64,000 bases of DNA from Uruburuella testudinis (GTDB taxonomy: Bacteria > Pseudomonadota > Gammaproteobacteria > Burkholderiales > Neisseriaceae), in the NCBI RefSeq assembly GCF_022870865.1, contig NZ_CP091508.1, forward strand, positions 434,001 to 498,000. The letters run 5' to 3'. The notes under the pieces were generated by a model. The model made no database searches. It was not told where the DNA came from and saw only the letters and a list, made by a program, of their open reading frames with translations. Positions 45,246 to 53,657 of this stretch are shown one piece after another (positions within the stretch are counted from its first letter, which is position 1; each line of letters starts with the position of its first letter). The position numbers were made by a program, and so were the translations under genes.

Positions 45246-45572
45246 TTAAAACAACAGTAATTGGTCTGCATTAACCTTTTTTTCCTGATTTTTCAGCTGT
45301 CCCAAAAGCAGGTGCATGCCGGTAAATTGCTTTTCGGTCACTTCCAAGCAGCGTATCGAGCCTTCTTCCGGCAGGTTGGCGCGCAGCCGAGTGTGGTGTT
45401 TTTGCAACGCATCACGACCGCGCACGATGCGGGTGTAAACTGATAATTGCAGCATTTGGTAGCCGTCTTTTTGTAGAAAAAGTCGGAATTGATTGGCGGC
45501 TTTGCGTTTGGCGACGGTGGTAACGGGTAGGTCGAAAAAGACGATGATGCGCATAAACTTGGCCTCACTCAT
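45246..45572 (-). CDS. cas2: CRISPR-associated endonuclease Cas2
   Basis: A 108-aa protein of the spacer-acquisition complex. [44 protein letters not shown] carries the conserved Asp after the first strand and the ferredoxin fold; the end is [10 protein letters not shown] as in N. meningitidis Cas2. The start overlaps the cas1 stop by 8 bases. It dimerises between two Cas1 dimers. Confidence 0.97.
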   Translation of the reverse strand: MSEAKFMRIIVFFDLPVTTVAKRKAANQFRLFLQKDGYQMLQLSVYTRIVRGRDALQKHHTRLRANLPEEGSIRCLEVTEKQFTGMHLLLGQLKNQEKKVNADQLLLF

Positions 45573-46479
45573 AGTGATGTTCTTTCAAGGGCAAAATCTC
45601 GGGCAGTTTGAGTAGTTTGGCATTTTTTTCTGCCAGGCTGTTTTGAAAAGAAGCGATGGTACGGTCGATTGCTGCCAATACACTGAATGTTTGTTGCTCC
45701 AAGCGGATTTGGTGGTGCAGTAGGGACACCAGTATTTTCTTCGCTGCGGGCGTCAGCTCGGTATTCAGACGGCCTTGATCGTGCAGTTGCCAAACCATTA
45801 AATCGACCAAAGGCCGATACGGCTCGATAAAGTCGTCGGCCAAGTTGAAGGGGTTGAGTTCGCTTTTGTGAAACAGGCCGAGGGCGGGCAGCCAGCCGTA
45901 TTGAACCAAGGCACGAGCAATAGCGGCGCGCAAGACGGCATAACCGTAATTGAGGTGGCTGTTGATTTCGCTCTCTTGCCAGCGCTTGAAACGGTTGCCG
46001 AAAACGGCTTGAAAATACAGAGCGGCGGCTTGAGCCTCCATGTTGCCGGTATCTCCGGATTTGACTGCAGCGGCCATGGCGCGTAAGCGTTTGGCTGCTA
46101 AATCGTTGCCGCTTTCATCGGCAGTTTGTGCTTGATTACAGATTTTTTGGCGGACGATGGCTTGCCAGAGTTGCTTTTTTTGCGGCTCACTGGCATTTAA
46201 TTGTAATTTGAGCGTTTTCAGTTGGCGGTGGTATTGGGCATAAGGCAGCCATTGGCCGCAGGGTAGAAATTGTTCATCACAGGTCAGTAAGGTAATGCCG
46301 TTTAAGGCTAATGCGGAAAGCAAGGGTGCGGTGAGTACGGTTTCCGGGCTTTCAATCACAATAACCGCGATGTCTTCCAGCGGCACGGTGTAGGCTTGGC
46401 CGTTTTGCTGTATTAACATTTGCTGTTTTTGTAGCGATAGTTTGCCGCCTTCGCGTATTAATAGACTGCGCCAGCTCAT
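45565..46479 (-). CDS. cas1: CRISPR-associated integrase Cas1
   Basis: A 304-aa type II Cas1. ATG 46479 follows AAGGGGAAAAC; an in-frame extension upstream lacks family features. [22 protein letters not shown] starts the beta-sandwich domain. The helical active-site domain has [57 protein letters not shown], which holds the metal-binding Glu, His and Glu/Asp. It inserts new spacers with Cas2. An in-frame DUS encodes GRLN near the C-terminal third. Confidence 0.97.
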   Translation of the reverse strand: MSWRSLLIREGGKLSLQKQQMLIQQNGQAYTVPLEDIAVIVIESPETVLTAPLLSALALNGITLLTCDEQFLPCGQWLPYAQYHRQLKTLKLQLNASEPQKKQLWQAIVRQKICNQAQTADESGNDLAAKRLRAMAAAVKSGDTGNMEAQAAALYFQAVFGNRFKRWQESEINSHLNYGYAVLRAAIARALVQYGWLPALGLFHKSELNPFNLADDFIEPYRPLVDLMVWQLHDQGRLNTELTPAAKKILVSLLHHQIRLEQQTFSVLAAIDRTIASFQNSLAEKNAKLLKLPEILPLKEHHYE

Positions 46480-46501
46480 GTTTTCCCCTTGATAATAAAA
46501 T

Positions 46502-46528
46502 CCCTGCTTCAGACGGCCTGAAGCAGGG
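46502..46528 (-). terminator. Hairpin with DUS loop between cas9 and cas1
   Basis: CCCTGCTTCA and TGAAGCAGGG form a 10-bp stem whose loop holds the centre of a DUS. On the minus strand it is followed by ATTTTATTAT, so it looks like a terminator or attenuator between cas9 and cas1-cas2. Confidence 0.6.
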
Positions 46529-46535
46529 GTAACGG

Positions 46536-49500
46536 TTAGCGGATAGGAGGGCGTTTTTTCGGACGGCAACGGGTGATGGTTTTGCCCAATTCGTCGATTT
46601 GGTATTTTTGGAAAGATAGTGCGGTTTTGACACCGACACCTTCCAATACTCCATTTTTACCAACAGACGTATTTAAATCATGAATGCGGATGTTAATGTT
46701 TCCTGTCCCCCTGTGGCACCCAGCAAAATAGCCGAATAGTTTAGTTTTTTTAGTAATGACCTCTATGAGATCATTAGGATATAGAGAAAATTTAAACGTA
46801 AAGCTGCTATCAATCAACTGCCAATTTTCCTCATCCTTGAATGCAATGATGGCTTGGTTGGGCAGAATACCTTTGGCCACCTGCCAGCTATAGATAGGCA
46901 CCAAGAAATATTTCCCTGCTTTCTCAAACACATCTACCCGCACCATCGTGGCATTGTCGGCAATACCGTTGCCGCCGCGCACCAGTACGCCGCTTTTCTG
47001 CACCTGTTCCACCCGAACAGCTTTCACTTGCTGGCCGCCCTGTTTGTAAAATGGTTCGGCAAAGGCTTTGGCGGGGTCATTGCCGTATGCGGCCAAACGT
47101 TCTTTCAGCGCTTCATACAGTTGCGGCTCGCGCGCGCGATTGACCATGTTTTCTAAAAGATTAGGCTTTAACTGAGTGAGGGCAACTTTCAATACGCTGA
47201 TGCCCTCATCCAGGCGTTTGGCTGATTTAATGGTTTCCAAGTGTCCCTGTCCGCTCATTTTTCGGTTGGGCGCTCGGGAAACAAAGAGCGGCGCGACATA
47301 TTCATGCACAGCCTCTGGGCGTGAAGACAAACGCTCGCTTAATAAAGCCACCAAAGCTTCCCGCGTATCCGCTTCCGGATAATCAGGCGCGCCGTCGGGT
47401 TTGCCGAATACGCGGATCATCACTTCTTGGCGGAAAAAATCCCAAGGTTGCGGAAAATGTGGGCGGCTGACCTCACCGGTTTCCTTGTCGATTATTTCGC
47501 CGTCAAACACATTCATTTCTTGTTGGCGCACAAAACGGGTAATCCGCTGCTGCATGGCGACAGATGAACAAGCCACTACCACAGCATCAAGTGCATGATG
47601 ACGGTCGTTTTCTTCCCGCACTTTACGTAACCCCCACCGTGCACGCAACAGGCTGGTGATTTGGCCGTTGGAGGCAAACACGCGCTGCTGGCCTTTGCCG
47701 TTTAGCAGCATATTGTTGGCGATAAACTGACATAAAAAGCGGGCAACATAACGGGTATCATTGAGGTTGCGGGCTTTGAAGCCTTCCTCATCTAATTTTT
47801 GCAGCAAAATGCGTTGTTTTTTACTATGATGGAAACGGCAGTTTTCCACTCGTGCCACAAATTCGCGCCAACGCGGGCTATTGCCTGCGCCGCCCAGCCA
47901 CTCGTAAGGCGTTTGGCTGCCTTTGTTTTGGTTTTCTCCGGCTAAGACCAGCACTTTATTGTTGAAGCTGTCGTCCCAAGTGCGCGAAAACGGCAGGGCA
48001 TGGTCTATTTCGACATAGCCTTTTTCGTTCAGACGGCCTATATCAAGCGCATGACCGGAATACAGGCATTGGCCGTGCTGATATTCGTATAAACGCAGTT
48101 TGAGAATATCCAAAGCTTTGGGATGACTGACAAAATTGGGGAAATATTCACAGAACTTTTCCACCGCGCGCAAACGGTCTCTCTGATTGTCTTCCTGGTG
48201 CTTTTTGATTTCCTGCCGGTCTTTATAGGATTTGCCGACTTCGCGGCCGGTTTCGATGTGGATTCGGGCGGGGGAGCCGTAACGGCGCACAATGCCGTTA
48301 ATCACTTTGCGTGCTTGCGAAAGGGTGCGCAACACCACCGGATTGCGGATTTCATCAGCCGGAATCGGGGGCAGAAATAATGCCTGTTGTTTGTTGTGCT
48401 GGCCGTGGTGTTGGCCGTAAACAGCGGTGCAAGCCTCATCGTAACGTATGCCTTGCTCCATCAGCGGCAAAATATGCTGAAGCGCTTTCAAGGAAAGTTG
48501 GATGAATTTATCGAAACTCAATCCGACCAATAATGCCTGTAAAACATTATCGGGTAATGTATCTTTCAGATGGCCTGCAATATCTTCATCCGTTTTATAA
48601 AGCGAAAAGACACTGCCGATTTCATCTAATATTTCAGCTTTGCCGGCCAAGCCCTGCCATTCGGTTTTCAGGCCGGCTTTTTCCAGCGCTTTGCGTACCG
48701 CATGATAGGCTTTCATTTCCATCAGCGTGGCCGATTCGGCGTTATCTTTGCCGTAACGCAAACCTTTGAAATAGGCAGAATCAGGCAAGGCTAATGCCTT
48801 GCGTATTTGGACGTAGGTCAGCTTGGCCTGCTTGTAAGGCATATCCATCAGCGTACGACGCTCTTGTTCATCTAATGCCCGCTCATCACCATGGGTTTGA
48901 ATACGCAGATTGTTTAACTTGGTCAGCCAGATAAAACGTTCGGCAAAATAAGTATGCTTGGCGGCTTTGTATTCCAAAGGCTCAAAAGTGCACCGCCCCA
49001 ACATTTTTTGAACCGCATGACCCGACAAGGCCGGACGTTGCTGCATCAATAAGGCTTCGACTTCCTGCTTGAGGCCGTCTGAAACATGCGGATTACCGAA
49101 AGATTGCTGGGCAGCAAACAGTTGGTGCAGCTCTTGCTGTATATCTTTGCGGTTGAAGGTGTGCGAATAATCGCCGCGTTGGTTGCGGATATGATTGCTC
49201 TCTGTCAGGAATTTTTTCATCGCCAGCTCTGCCGGGCTGCGGTATTCGTCACTTTGCAGGGCTTGATGGTTTTGATTGACGCCGGTCAGCAGTCTGCCCA
49301 ATTCTTTATCGGCATTGTCGCTTTCATTTTTGCGTTGTGATAAATAGCCGCGATGCTTGACCAAATGCAGCAACACTGCCGCCCATTCTTTCGGCATCAA
49401 TTTCCGGCTCAAACCTTCTACCCGCAGTTGCCACGGTGTGTTGGGTAAATCTTTAATCAAGCCTTGATTATCAAAATCAGCTGCTTGCAAAATGCCTTCC

Positions 49501-49763
49501 CGTTTCAATAAACGGCGGGCCCGTAGCAAACGGTGGGCACGGCGGCGGATTAGCCGGCGCACGCTGCGTGCTTGACGGCGTGCTGCGGCCAAAGAGTCAC
49601 CGGTTTTCGGTACTTCAGCACGCTCGAATGTGCGCACGCCGATATCAATCAGCCGGATGGGATGTTCTTCGGCATCGATTTCAACGATTGCCCAGCCGAC
49701 AGAGGCAATGCCTAAATCCAGGCCGAGAATGTAGTTTAATGGTTTTAGCGGGAAAGTTGGCAT
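46536..49763 (-). CDS. cas9: Type II-C Cas9 endonuclease, Nme1Cas9-like
   Basis: A 1075-aa protein (Nme1Cas9 is 1082). Catalytic residues fall at the meningococcal positions: Asp16 ([13 protein letters not shown], RuvC I), Glu504 ([10 protein letters not shown], RuvC II), Asp587/His588 ([22 protein letters not shown]) and Asn611 of the HNH domain, and His723/Asp726 ([15 protein letters not shown], RuvC III). The Arg-rich bridge helix is at residues 60-90. In the C-terminal PAM-interacting domain, [11 protein letters not shown] and [15 protein letters not shown] keep the residues reported to read the PAM in Nme1Cas9, so an N4GATT-like PAM is predicted. Two DUS lie inside the gene (near 48029 and 49074). 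All domains are intact, so it should be active. Confidence 0.98.
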   Translation of the reverse strand: MPTFPLKPLNYILGLDLGIASVGWAIVEIDAEEHPIRLIDIGVRTFERAEVPKTGDSLAAARRQARSVRRLIRRRAHRLLRARRLLKREGILQAADFDNQGLIKDLPNTPWQLRVEGLSRKLMPKEWAAVLLHLVKHRGYLSQRKNESDNADKELGRLLTGVNQNHQALQSDEYRSPAELAMKKFLTESNHIRNQRGDYSHTFNRKDIQQELHQLFAAQQSFGNPHVSDGLKQEVEALLMQQRPALSGHAVQKMLGRCTFEPLEYKAAKHTYFAERFIWLTKLNNLRIQTHGDERALDEQERRTLMDMPYKQAKLTYVQIRKALALPDSAYFKGLRYGKDNAESATLMEMKAYHAVRKALEKAGLKTEWQGLAGKAEILDEIGSVFSLYKTDEDIAGHLKDTLPDNVLQALLVGLSFDKFIQLSLKALQHILPLMEQGIRYDEACTAVYGQHHGQHNKQQALFLPPIPADEIRNPVVLRTLSQARKVINGIVRRYGSPARIHIETGREVGKSYKDRQEIKKHQEDNQRDRLRAVEKFCEYFPNFVSHPKALDILKLRLYEYQHGQCLYSGHALDIGRLNEKGYVEIDHALPFSRTWDDSFNNKVLVLAGENQNKGSQTPYEWLGGAGNSPRWREFVARVENCRFHHSKKQRILLQKLDEEGFKARNLNDTRYVARFLCQFIANNMLLNGKGQQRVFASNGQITSLLRARWGLRKVREENDRHHALDAVVVACSSVAMQQRITRFVRQQEMNVFDGEIIDKETGEVSRPHFPQPWDFFRQEVMIRVFGKPDGAPDYPEADTREALVALLSERLSSRPEAVHEYVAPLFVSRAPNRKMSGQGHLETIKSAKRLDEGISVLKVALTQLKPNLLENMVNRAREPQLYEALKERLAAYGNDPAKAFAEPFYKQGGQQVKAVRVEQVQKSGVLVRGGNGIADNATMVRVDVFEKAGKYFLVPIYSWQVAKGILPNQAIIAFKDEENWQLIDSSFTFKFSLYPNDLIEVITKKTKLFGYFAGCHRGTGNINIRIHDLNTSVGKNGVLEGVGVKTALSFQKYQIDELGKTITRCRPKKRPPIR

Positions 49764-49833
49764 GACGGTTTTCCAGGGTTGTTATGTTATGCAGTGAAAT
49801 ATATAACAGTTGATTATTTTTAAGCAAATATAA

Positions 49834-49862
49834 TTGACTACATTCCTTATCATTGGTATGAT
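49834..49862 (+). promoter_or_regulatory. tracrRNA promoter
   Basis: TTGACT (49834-49839) and TATGAT (49857-49862) are spaced by 17 bp, and TGG just before the -10 box adds an extended element. Transcription would start about 7 bp downstream, at the first bases of the tracrRNA. Confidence 0.8.
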
Positions 49863-49870
49863 AAAACTTA

Positions 49871-49977
49871 TTGTTGCACTGCGAAATGAGAAACGTTGCT
49901 ACAATAAGGCCGTCTGAAAAGATGTGCCGTAACGCTCTGCCCCTTTCAAACTTTGTTTGAAAGGGGCATCGTTTTTT
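49871..49977 (+). ncRNA. tracrRNA of the type II-C system
   Basis: The anti-repeat TTGTTGCACTGCGAAATGAGAA...CGTTGCTACAA pairs with the CRISPR repeat. It is followed by AAGGCCGTCTGAAAAGATGTGCCGTAACGCTCTG and a terminator stem CCCCTTTCAAAC-TTT-GTTTGAAAGGGG (49940-49966) with a T run at 49972-49977. This matches the N. meningitidis tracrRNA apart from the terminal stem sequence. It lies upstream of cas9 and is read divergently from it. A complete DUS core (GGCCGTCTGAA) is part of the RNA at 49908-49918. Confidence 0.95.
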
Positions 49978-49993
49978 GGAAGTGTCGGTATAG

Positions 49994-50037
49994 AAACAAA
50001 GGCCGTCTGAAACATGAGTTTCAGACGGCCTTTGTTT
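49994..50037. terminator. Long inverted DUS terminator at the xerC end
   Basis: AAACAAAGGCCGTCTGAAAC and GTTTCAGACGGCCTTTGTTT form a perfect 20-bp stem with a 4-base loop. It overlaps the last bases of xerC and also insulates the tracrRNA. Confidence 0.8.
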
Positions 50038-50932
50038 ATTCTTTTTTCCGTTTCGCTCGCGGATGGGCGTCGTCATAAATTTTGGCGAGATGGTCGAAAT
50101 CGAGTTTGGTGTAGATTTGGGTGGTCGACAGGCTGCTGTGGCCGAGCAGCTCTTGTACGGCGCGGATGTCGCGGGCGGATTGGAGCAGGTGGCTGGCGTA
50201 GCTGTGGCGCAGCATGTGGGGGGAAAGGTGCTGCGGGCTGTTTTGTGTGAGCGCCCATTCGCGCAGGCGGTTTTGGATTTGGCGCTGGCTGAGGCGGCCG
50301 CCGCGGTTGTTGGTAAAGAGGGCGGTTTCGCCGGCGGCGGTGTGGCGGTGGGGCAGGTAGGCGCGGATGGCGGCGATGCTTTGGGCGACCAGCGGCACTT
50401 GGCGTTGTTTGTTGCCTTTGCCGGTAACGCTCACCCAGCCGTCGTCTAATAGGATGTCGGTAAGGTTGAGGTTGTGGATTTCGGAAAGGCGCAGGCCGGA
50501 GCCGTACATCAGTTCGAAGATGGCGTGATCGCGCAGGGCGATGGCGGTGGAATCGGTATCGTGGTCGAGCAGGTGGTTGAGGGTTTCTTGTTCGACGGCT
50601 TTGGGCAGCAGGCCGGGCGGTTTGGGGGCTTTGAGGTGTTCGGTGGGGTCGGCCTCGAGCAGGCCTTTTTCGACCAGCCAGCGGCAGTATTGGCGCCAGG
50701 CGGAGAGTTTTCGTGCCATGCTGCGGGGGTGTTGTTCTTGCTGGGAAAGTTTTTTCAGCGCGGCGGTGAAATGGCGGCGGTGGGGCGGCTCGCCGGCGGC
50801 GGTTTCGGGCAGCAGGGCGGCGAGTTGGCTGAGGTCGCGGCGGTAGGCGGCGAGGGTGTGGGCGGATTTTCCTTGCTGTTGCAGGGTTTGCAGGTAGTCG
50901 TTTTGGTGTTGGAGCAGTTGGGTAAGTTGCAT
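50036..50932 (-). CDS. xerC: Tyrosine recombinase XerC
   Basis: A 298-aa site-specific recombinase that resolves chromosome dimers at dif. ATG 50932 was chosen; the open frame further upstream lacks similarity. The N-terminal SAM-like domain ([22 protein letters not shown]) precedes the catalytic domain with [14 protein letters not shown] (Arg), [11 protein letters not shown] (Lys), [43 protein letters not shown] (His-x-x-Arg, His, Tyr). XerC rather than XerD is favoured by length and form, with some doubt. Confidence 0.92.
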   Translation of the reverse strand: MQLTQLLQHQNDYLQTLQQQGKSAHTLAAYRRDLSQLAALLPETAAGEPPHRRHFTAALKKLSQQEQHPRSMARKLSAWRQYCRWLVEKGLLEADPTEHLKAPKPPGLLPKAVEQETLNHLLDHDTDSTAIALRDHAIFELMYGSGLRLSEIHNLNLTDILLDDGWVSVTGKGNKQRQVPLVAQSIAAIRAYLPHRHTAAGETALFTNNRGGRLSQRQIQNRLREWALTQNSPQHLSPHMLRHSYASHLLQSARDIRAVQELLGHSSLSTTQIYTKLDFDHLAKIYDDAHPRAKRKKE

Positions 50933-51071
50933 GGCGGCGGCCGTTTGATACCTGTTTGAAAATAACCCGGCTGTGTGTATGGCCTTGAGAGCGCTGTTTT
51001 GCCGGCTGATGGTTTGAGCGGGTATGAAAGAGGTATTCAGACGGCCTTCGATGGATGATGAGGCCGTCTGA

Positions 51072-51174
51072 ATGCCCATTCACAAAAATAATCTAACGGC
51101 GTTGGCTTACTTTGTCGTACGTGCGTACTGTTTCCGGCTTGCCGCCTTGTTGGCTTACTTTTTTGAACGGGTAT
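51072..51174. repeat. Family B inverted repeat, second 103-bp copy
   Basis: Begins ATGCCCATTCACAAAAATAA and ends TTACTTTTTTGAACGGGTAT; the interior shares GTTGGCTT...GTAC...GCCGCCTTGTTGGC with the other copies. It lies 6 bp from the TerB-like gene stop and next to a DUS. Confidence 0.7.
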
Positions 51175-51179
51175 GAATA

Positions 51180-51593
51180 TTATTTGGCCAGGCTGACTTC
51201 GATTTCGAGGTCGGTCAGGTCAAGCTGCCATTGTTGCATGATGTGGCGGAACAATGCCAGCTCGGCGTTGTTGAGGGCGTTGTCGCTTTTGCAGATGCGC
51301 AGGGCGGTGGCCAGGGTGTTGATGCGTTCGCTGCGGCCGGTGATTTCGCCCAGCATGATGTTGATACGCTCGGGCTGGAGCAGGTTGATGCGCTCGCTGC
51401 CGGACTCGGCTACGATGTCTTCGAGATAGTGGGCGAGCACGCGCATGAATTCGGTTTGGTTGAGGCCGACGGCTTCGTAGAGTGCGGGTTGCAGTTCGGC
51501 AAATTCGCTGGCATCGATATCGCTGTCGGCCATGATGCACATGCTGACCACGCGGGCCATGGCTTCGGGGCTGTTGGCGGGATAGTTTCTCAT
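51180..51593 (-). CDS. TerB-like protein
   Basis: A 137-aa helical protein. YPANSPEAMARVVSMCIMADSDIDASEFAEL resembles the TerB fold, in which an acidic Asp-x-Asp-x-(D/E) segment binds metal; a second such stretch is ICKSDNALNNAELALFRHIMQQW. No other tellurite-resistance (ter) genes are nearby, so a stress or metal-sensing role unrelated to tellurite is likely. It is followed by a family B repeat. Confidence 0.7.
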   Translation of the reverse strand: MRNYPANSPEAMARVVSMCIMADSDIDASEFAELQPALYEAVGLNQTEFMRVLAHYLEDIVAESGSERINLLQPERINIMLGEITGRSERINTLATALRICKSDNALNNAELALFRHIMQQWQLDLTDLEIEVSLAK

Positions 51594-51641
51594 GAGTGGT
51601 TTCCTTTTGGATGGTTGGGGCGGCCTGTGTTTCAGACGGCC

Positions 51642-52061
51642 TTATAAGATGTTGCGCAAGGCCGGCGGGATGGTGCCGACTTTTTGTTGGCTGTAATCAA
51701 AGCAAACCATGCCGGTTTGCACTTTGGCGATGGTTTGGCCGTCGCCGGGGCGGTGGATGTGGTAGAGCAGGGCGAAGCCGCTGCGGCCGATGTCGGCGGT
51801 GCCGATTTCGATTTCGAGCCCGTCGCCGTGGTGGGCTTGGGCGGTGTATTGGATGGCGGTGTCGGCCATAATCAAGCCGCTGCCGCCGGCATCAAGCTCG
51901 CTGAAGCCGTGTTCGGCCAACCAGCGGATGCGGGCTTCGTGGCAGAGGCGTAATACGGCATCGTTGGCGAGGTGGTTGCCGTAGTTGATGTCGCCGATTT
52001 GCACAGTGAGACGGGTGCGGAACAAGATGTTCTCCGGCAGGGGGAGGGTGATGCGCGCCAT
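51642..52061 (-). CDS. Hotdog-fold acyl-CoA thioesterase
   Basis: A 139-aa 4HBT-type thioesterase. VQIGDINYGNHLANDAVLRLCHEARIRWLAEHGF resembles the catalytic region of the YbgC/4-hydroxybenzoyl-CoA thioesterase family, with Asp and His nearby; DTAIQYTAQAHHGDGLEIEI forms the central strand. It would release acids from acyl-CoA. The substrate cannot be told. It is 48 bp upstream of, and in line with, the TerB-like gene; a DUS lies between. Confidence 0.85.
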   Translation of the reverse strand: MARITLPLPENILFRTRLTVQIGDINYGNHLANDAVLRLCHEARIRWLAEHGFSELDAGGSGLIMADTAIQYTAQAHHGDGLEIEIGTADIGRSGFALLYHIHRPGDGQTIAKVQTGMVCFDYSQQKVGTIPPALRNIL

Positions 52062-52197
52062 GTTGTTTTCCTCAAATTTTTCTGATAGCTATGTGCAAAT
52101 ATTAACATTTATTTTACGCGCATGAGGCGGTGGGTATGTTGTTTTGTGTTAAGCTTTCATAAAGCTTGTCGTGTAGATAATGGAAAGGGGGTGGGTT

Positions 52198-52653
52198 ATG
52201 ATCTATCGTAAAATTATGGTTCCCGTGGATGACAGCAAGGCGTCTCTGCGCGCTTTGACCGAGGCTTGCGGTTTGGCACGGGCATCTGATGCCGAAGTGT
52301 TGGCCGTGCATGTGGTGGACTTGGCTCAGTTTAACTGGGGTGCGGCTGAATTTGCCAATCATGAGGCGTTGCGCATGGCGGTGGAAGATGCGGGCGGCCG
52401 TGTGTTGGATCATGCTTCGCAGATGCTGGCGCAATCAGGTGTGCGCCATGAAACCAAGATTCTGGAAAGCGGCGGCGATAAAATTGCCGATTTACTGGTG
52501 GATGAATTGCACGACGCCCATTGTGATTTGATTGTGATGGGCACACACGGTTTCAGCGGGCTGATGCATTTGCTGATGGGCTCGGTGGCCGAAGGTGTGT
52601 TGCGCAAGGCTGATGTGCCGGTGCTGCTGGTGCGTCATCAAGACGATGATTGA
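52198..52653 (+). CDS. Universal stress protein (UspA family)
   Basis: A 151-aa protein. ATG 52198 follows GGAAAGGGGGTG. KIMVPVDDSKASLRALTEACGLARASDAEVLAVHVVD is the first Usp strand-helix unit. CDLIVMGTHGFSGLMHLLMGSVAEGVLRKADVPVLLV carries the ATP-binding G-x2-G-x9-G-(S/T) motif, so it is of the nucleotide-binding subclass. It is monocistronic with an inverted DUS terminator. Confidence 0.93.
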   Translation: MIYRKIMVPVDDSKASLRALTEACGLARASDAEVLAVHVVDLAQFNWGAAEFANHEALRMAVEDAGGRVLDHASQMLAQSGVRHETKILESGGDKIADLLVDELHDAHCDLIVMGTHGFSGLMHLLMGSVAEGVLRKADVPVLLVRHQDDD

Positions 52654-52681
52654 TGCGTGTCGTTGTTTTAAAGGCATGAAT

Positions 52682-52727
52682 AAGGCCGTCTGAAAGCAAG
52701 TATTGCCTGCGTTTTCAGACGGCCTTT
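52682..52727. terminator. Inverted DUS pair between uspA and mtrR
   Basis: AAGGCCGTCTGAAA and TTTCAGACGGCCTT form a stem around a loop of about 16 bases between two convergent genes. Confidence 0.7.
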
Positions 52728-52759
52728 GATTGGCCGGTGTTTAGTTGCCGGTTGCCGTA

Positions 52760-53404
52760 TTATTGTGCTTCGCCCGAGGTGCGCAGCGTGGGGCATTTTT
52801 GCAGGGTGCTCATGGCGGTTTCGACAACCATCGGTGCGGTTTTTTCCAAATCAAAGCGTTGCGGGTTGGAGAGCCAGAGCTGTGCCAGGCCGTTGCAGGC
52901 TGATTTCAGGTAAATAACTGCCAAATCGATGTTTAAGTCGGCCGGCAGTTTTTGCTGACGCACGCATAATGCCAGCGCGGCGCTGAGCTGGTCGTGCCAC
53001 ATCAGGTTGTATTGCGTCATCAAGTTGACAATCGCTTCGTTTTTCTCGGTATGTTCGCATTTCAGGTGCAAAATAGTCATAAATTTGCGGTAGGTTTCAT
53101 TGTGTTGAATGCGTTCATAGAGATTAACCAGCGCACAACGCAGATTTTCCCAGGTGTCGGGCGAGGCGTTTTCAATATCTGCGCTCAAGCTTTCTCTGAA
53201 ATCTTTGAAAATGTGTTGGAAAAGGGCATCAAACAAATCTTCTTTGTTTTTGAAATGCCAGTATAAAGCGCCGCGGGTTACTCCGGCGGTTTGGGCGATT
53301 TCATTGAGCGAGGCACGCGCCACGCCTTGGCGGTAGAAGGTGTCGAGTGCGGCGAGCATCAGGTATTCGCGGGTTTTGAGCGCTTCTGCTTTGGTTTTTC
53401 TCAT
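52760..53404 (-). CDS. mtrR: MtrR, TetR-family repressor of the mtrCDE pump
   Basis: A 214-aa regulator, similar to gonococcal MtrR (210 aa). MRKTKAEALKTREYLMLAALDTFYRQGVARASLNEIAQTAGVTRGALYWHFKNKEDLFDALF-type N-terminus is a TetR helix-turn-helix (residues 30-55). Residue 39 is Thr, where wild-type gonococcal MtrR has Ala; A39T there weakens repression. Gly45 is the usual residue. The effector domain is more diverged. It is divergent from mtrC with 253 bp between, the standard arrangement. Confidence 0.93.
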   Translation of the reverse strand: MRKTKAEALKTREYLMLAALDTFYRQGVARASLNEIAQTAGVTRGALYWHFKNKEDLFDALFQHIFKDFRESLSADIENASPDTWENLRCALVNLYERIQHNETYRKFMTILHLKCEHTEKNEAIVNLMTQYNLMWHDQLSAALALCVRQQKLPADLNIDLAVIYLKSACNGLAQLWLSNPQRFDLEKTAPMVVETAMSTLQKCPTLRTSGEAQ

Positions 53405-53463
53405 GGTAGTATCGGTAACAAAGTTATTGTTTGTAAAAGTGAAATGCCATTATAAGAAAAAAC

Positions 53464-53492
53464 TTTAATACGTGCAAGCATGCATGTATAAT
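53464..53492 (+). promoter_or_regulatory. mtrCDE promoter and presumed MtrR operator
   Basis: TATAAT (53487-53492) with TTTAAT 17 bp upstream forms the probable promoter. The spacer ACGTGCAAGCATGCATG resembles the gonococcal mtr region that MtrR and MtrA act on. An AAGAAAAAACTTT stretch just upstream is where the mtrR promoter lies in gonococcus. No Correia element is inserted here, unlike in many meningococci. A leader hairpin (CTGTCGGCATA/TATGCCGGCAG, 53550-53593) lies downstream. Confidence 0.55.
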
Positions 53493-53657
53493 AACAACGT
53501 TAAATTTGAGTTAGCACAATCTGGGTTGAAGTAAAACAACATTAATCGGCTGTCGGCATATCTTGGAAAATCAGTTTCTGAGTATGCCGGCAGCCTGATT
53601 GGCTTTTCGTATTGTGTCATTGTTAATCAATCATATTAATCAGAATAGGAAAGAAGA

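Noticed and set aside
49681..50076. A 131-codon minus-strand frame across the tracrRNA region
   Set aside because: It overlaps the tracrRNA, its promoter and terminator, and has no similarity to proteins.
50073..51083. A 336-codon Arg/Pro-rich minus-strand frame overlapping xerC
   Set aside because: It is the alternate frame of xerC; xerC has the full tyrosine recombinase motif set.
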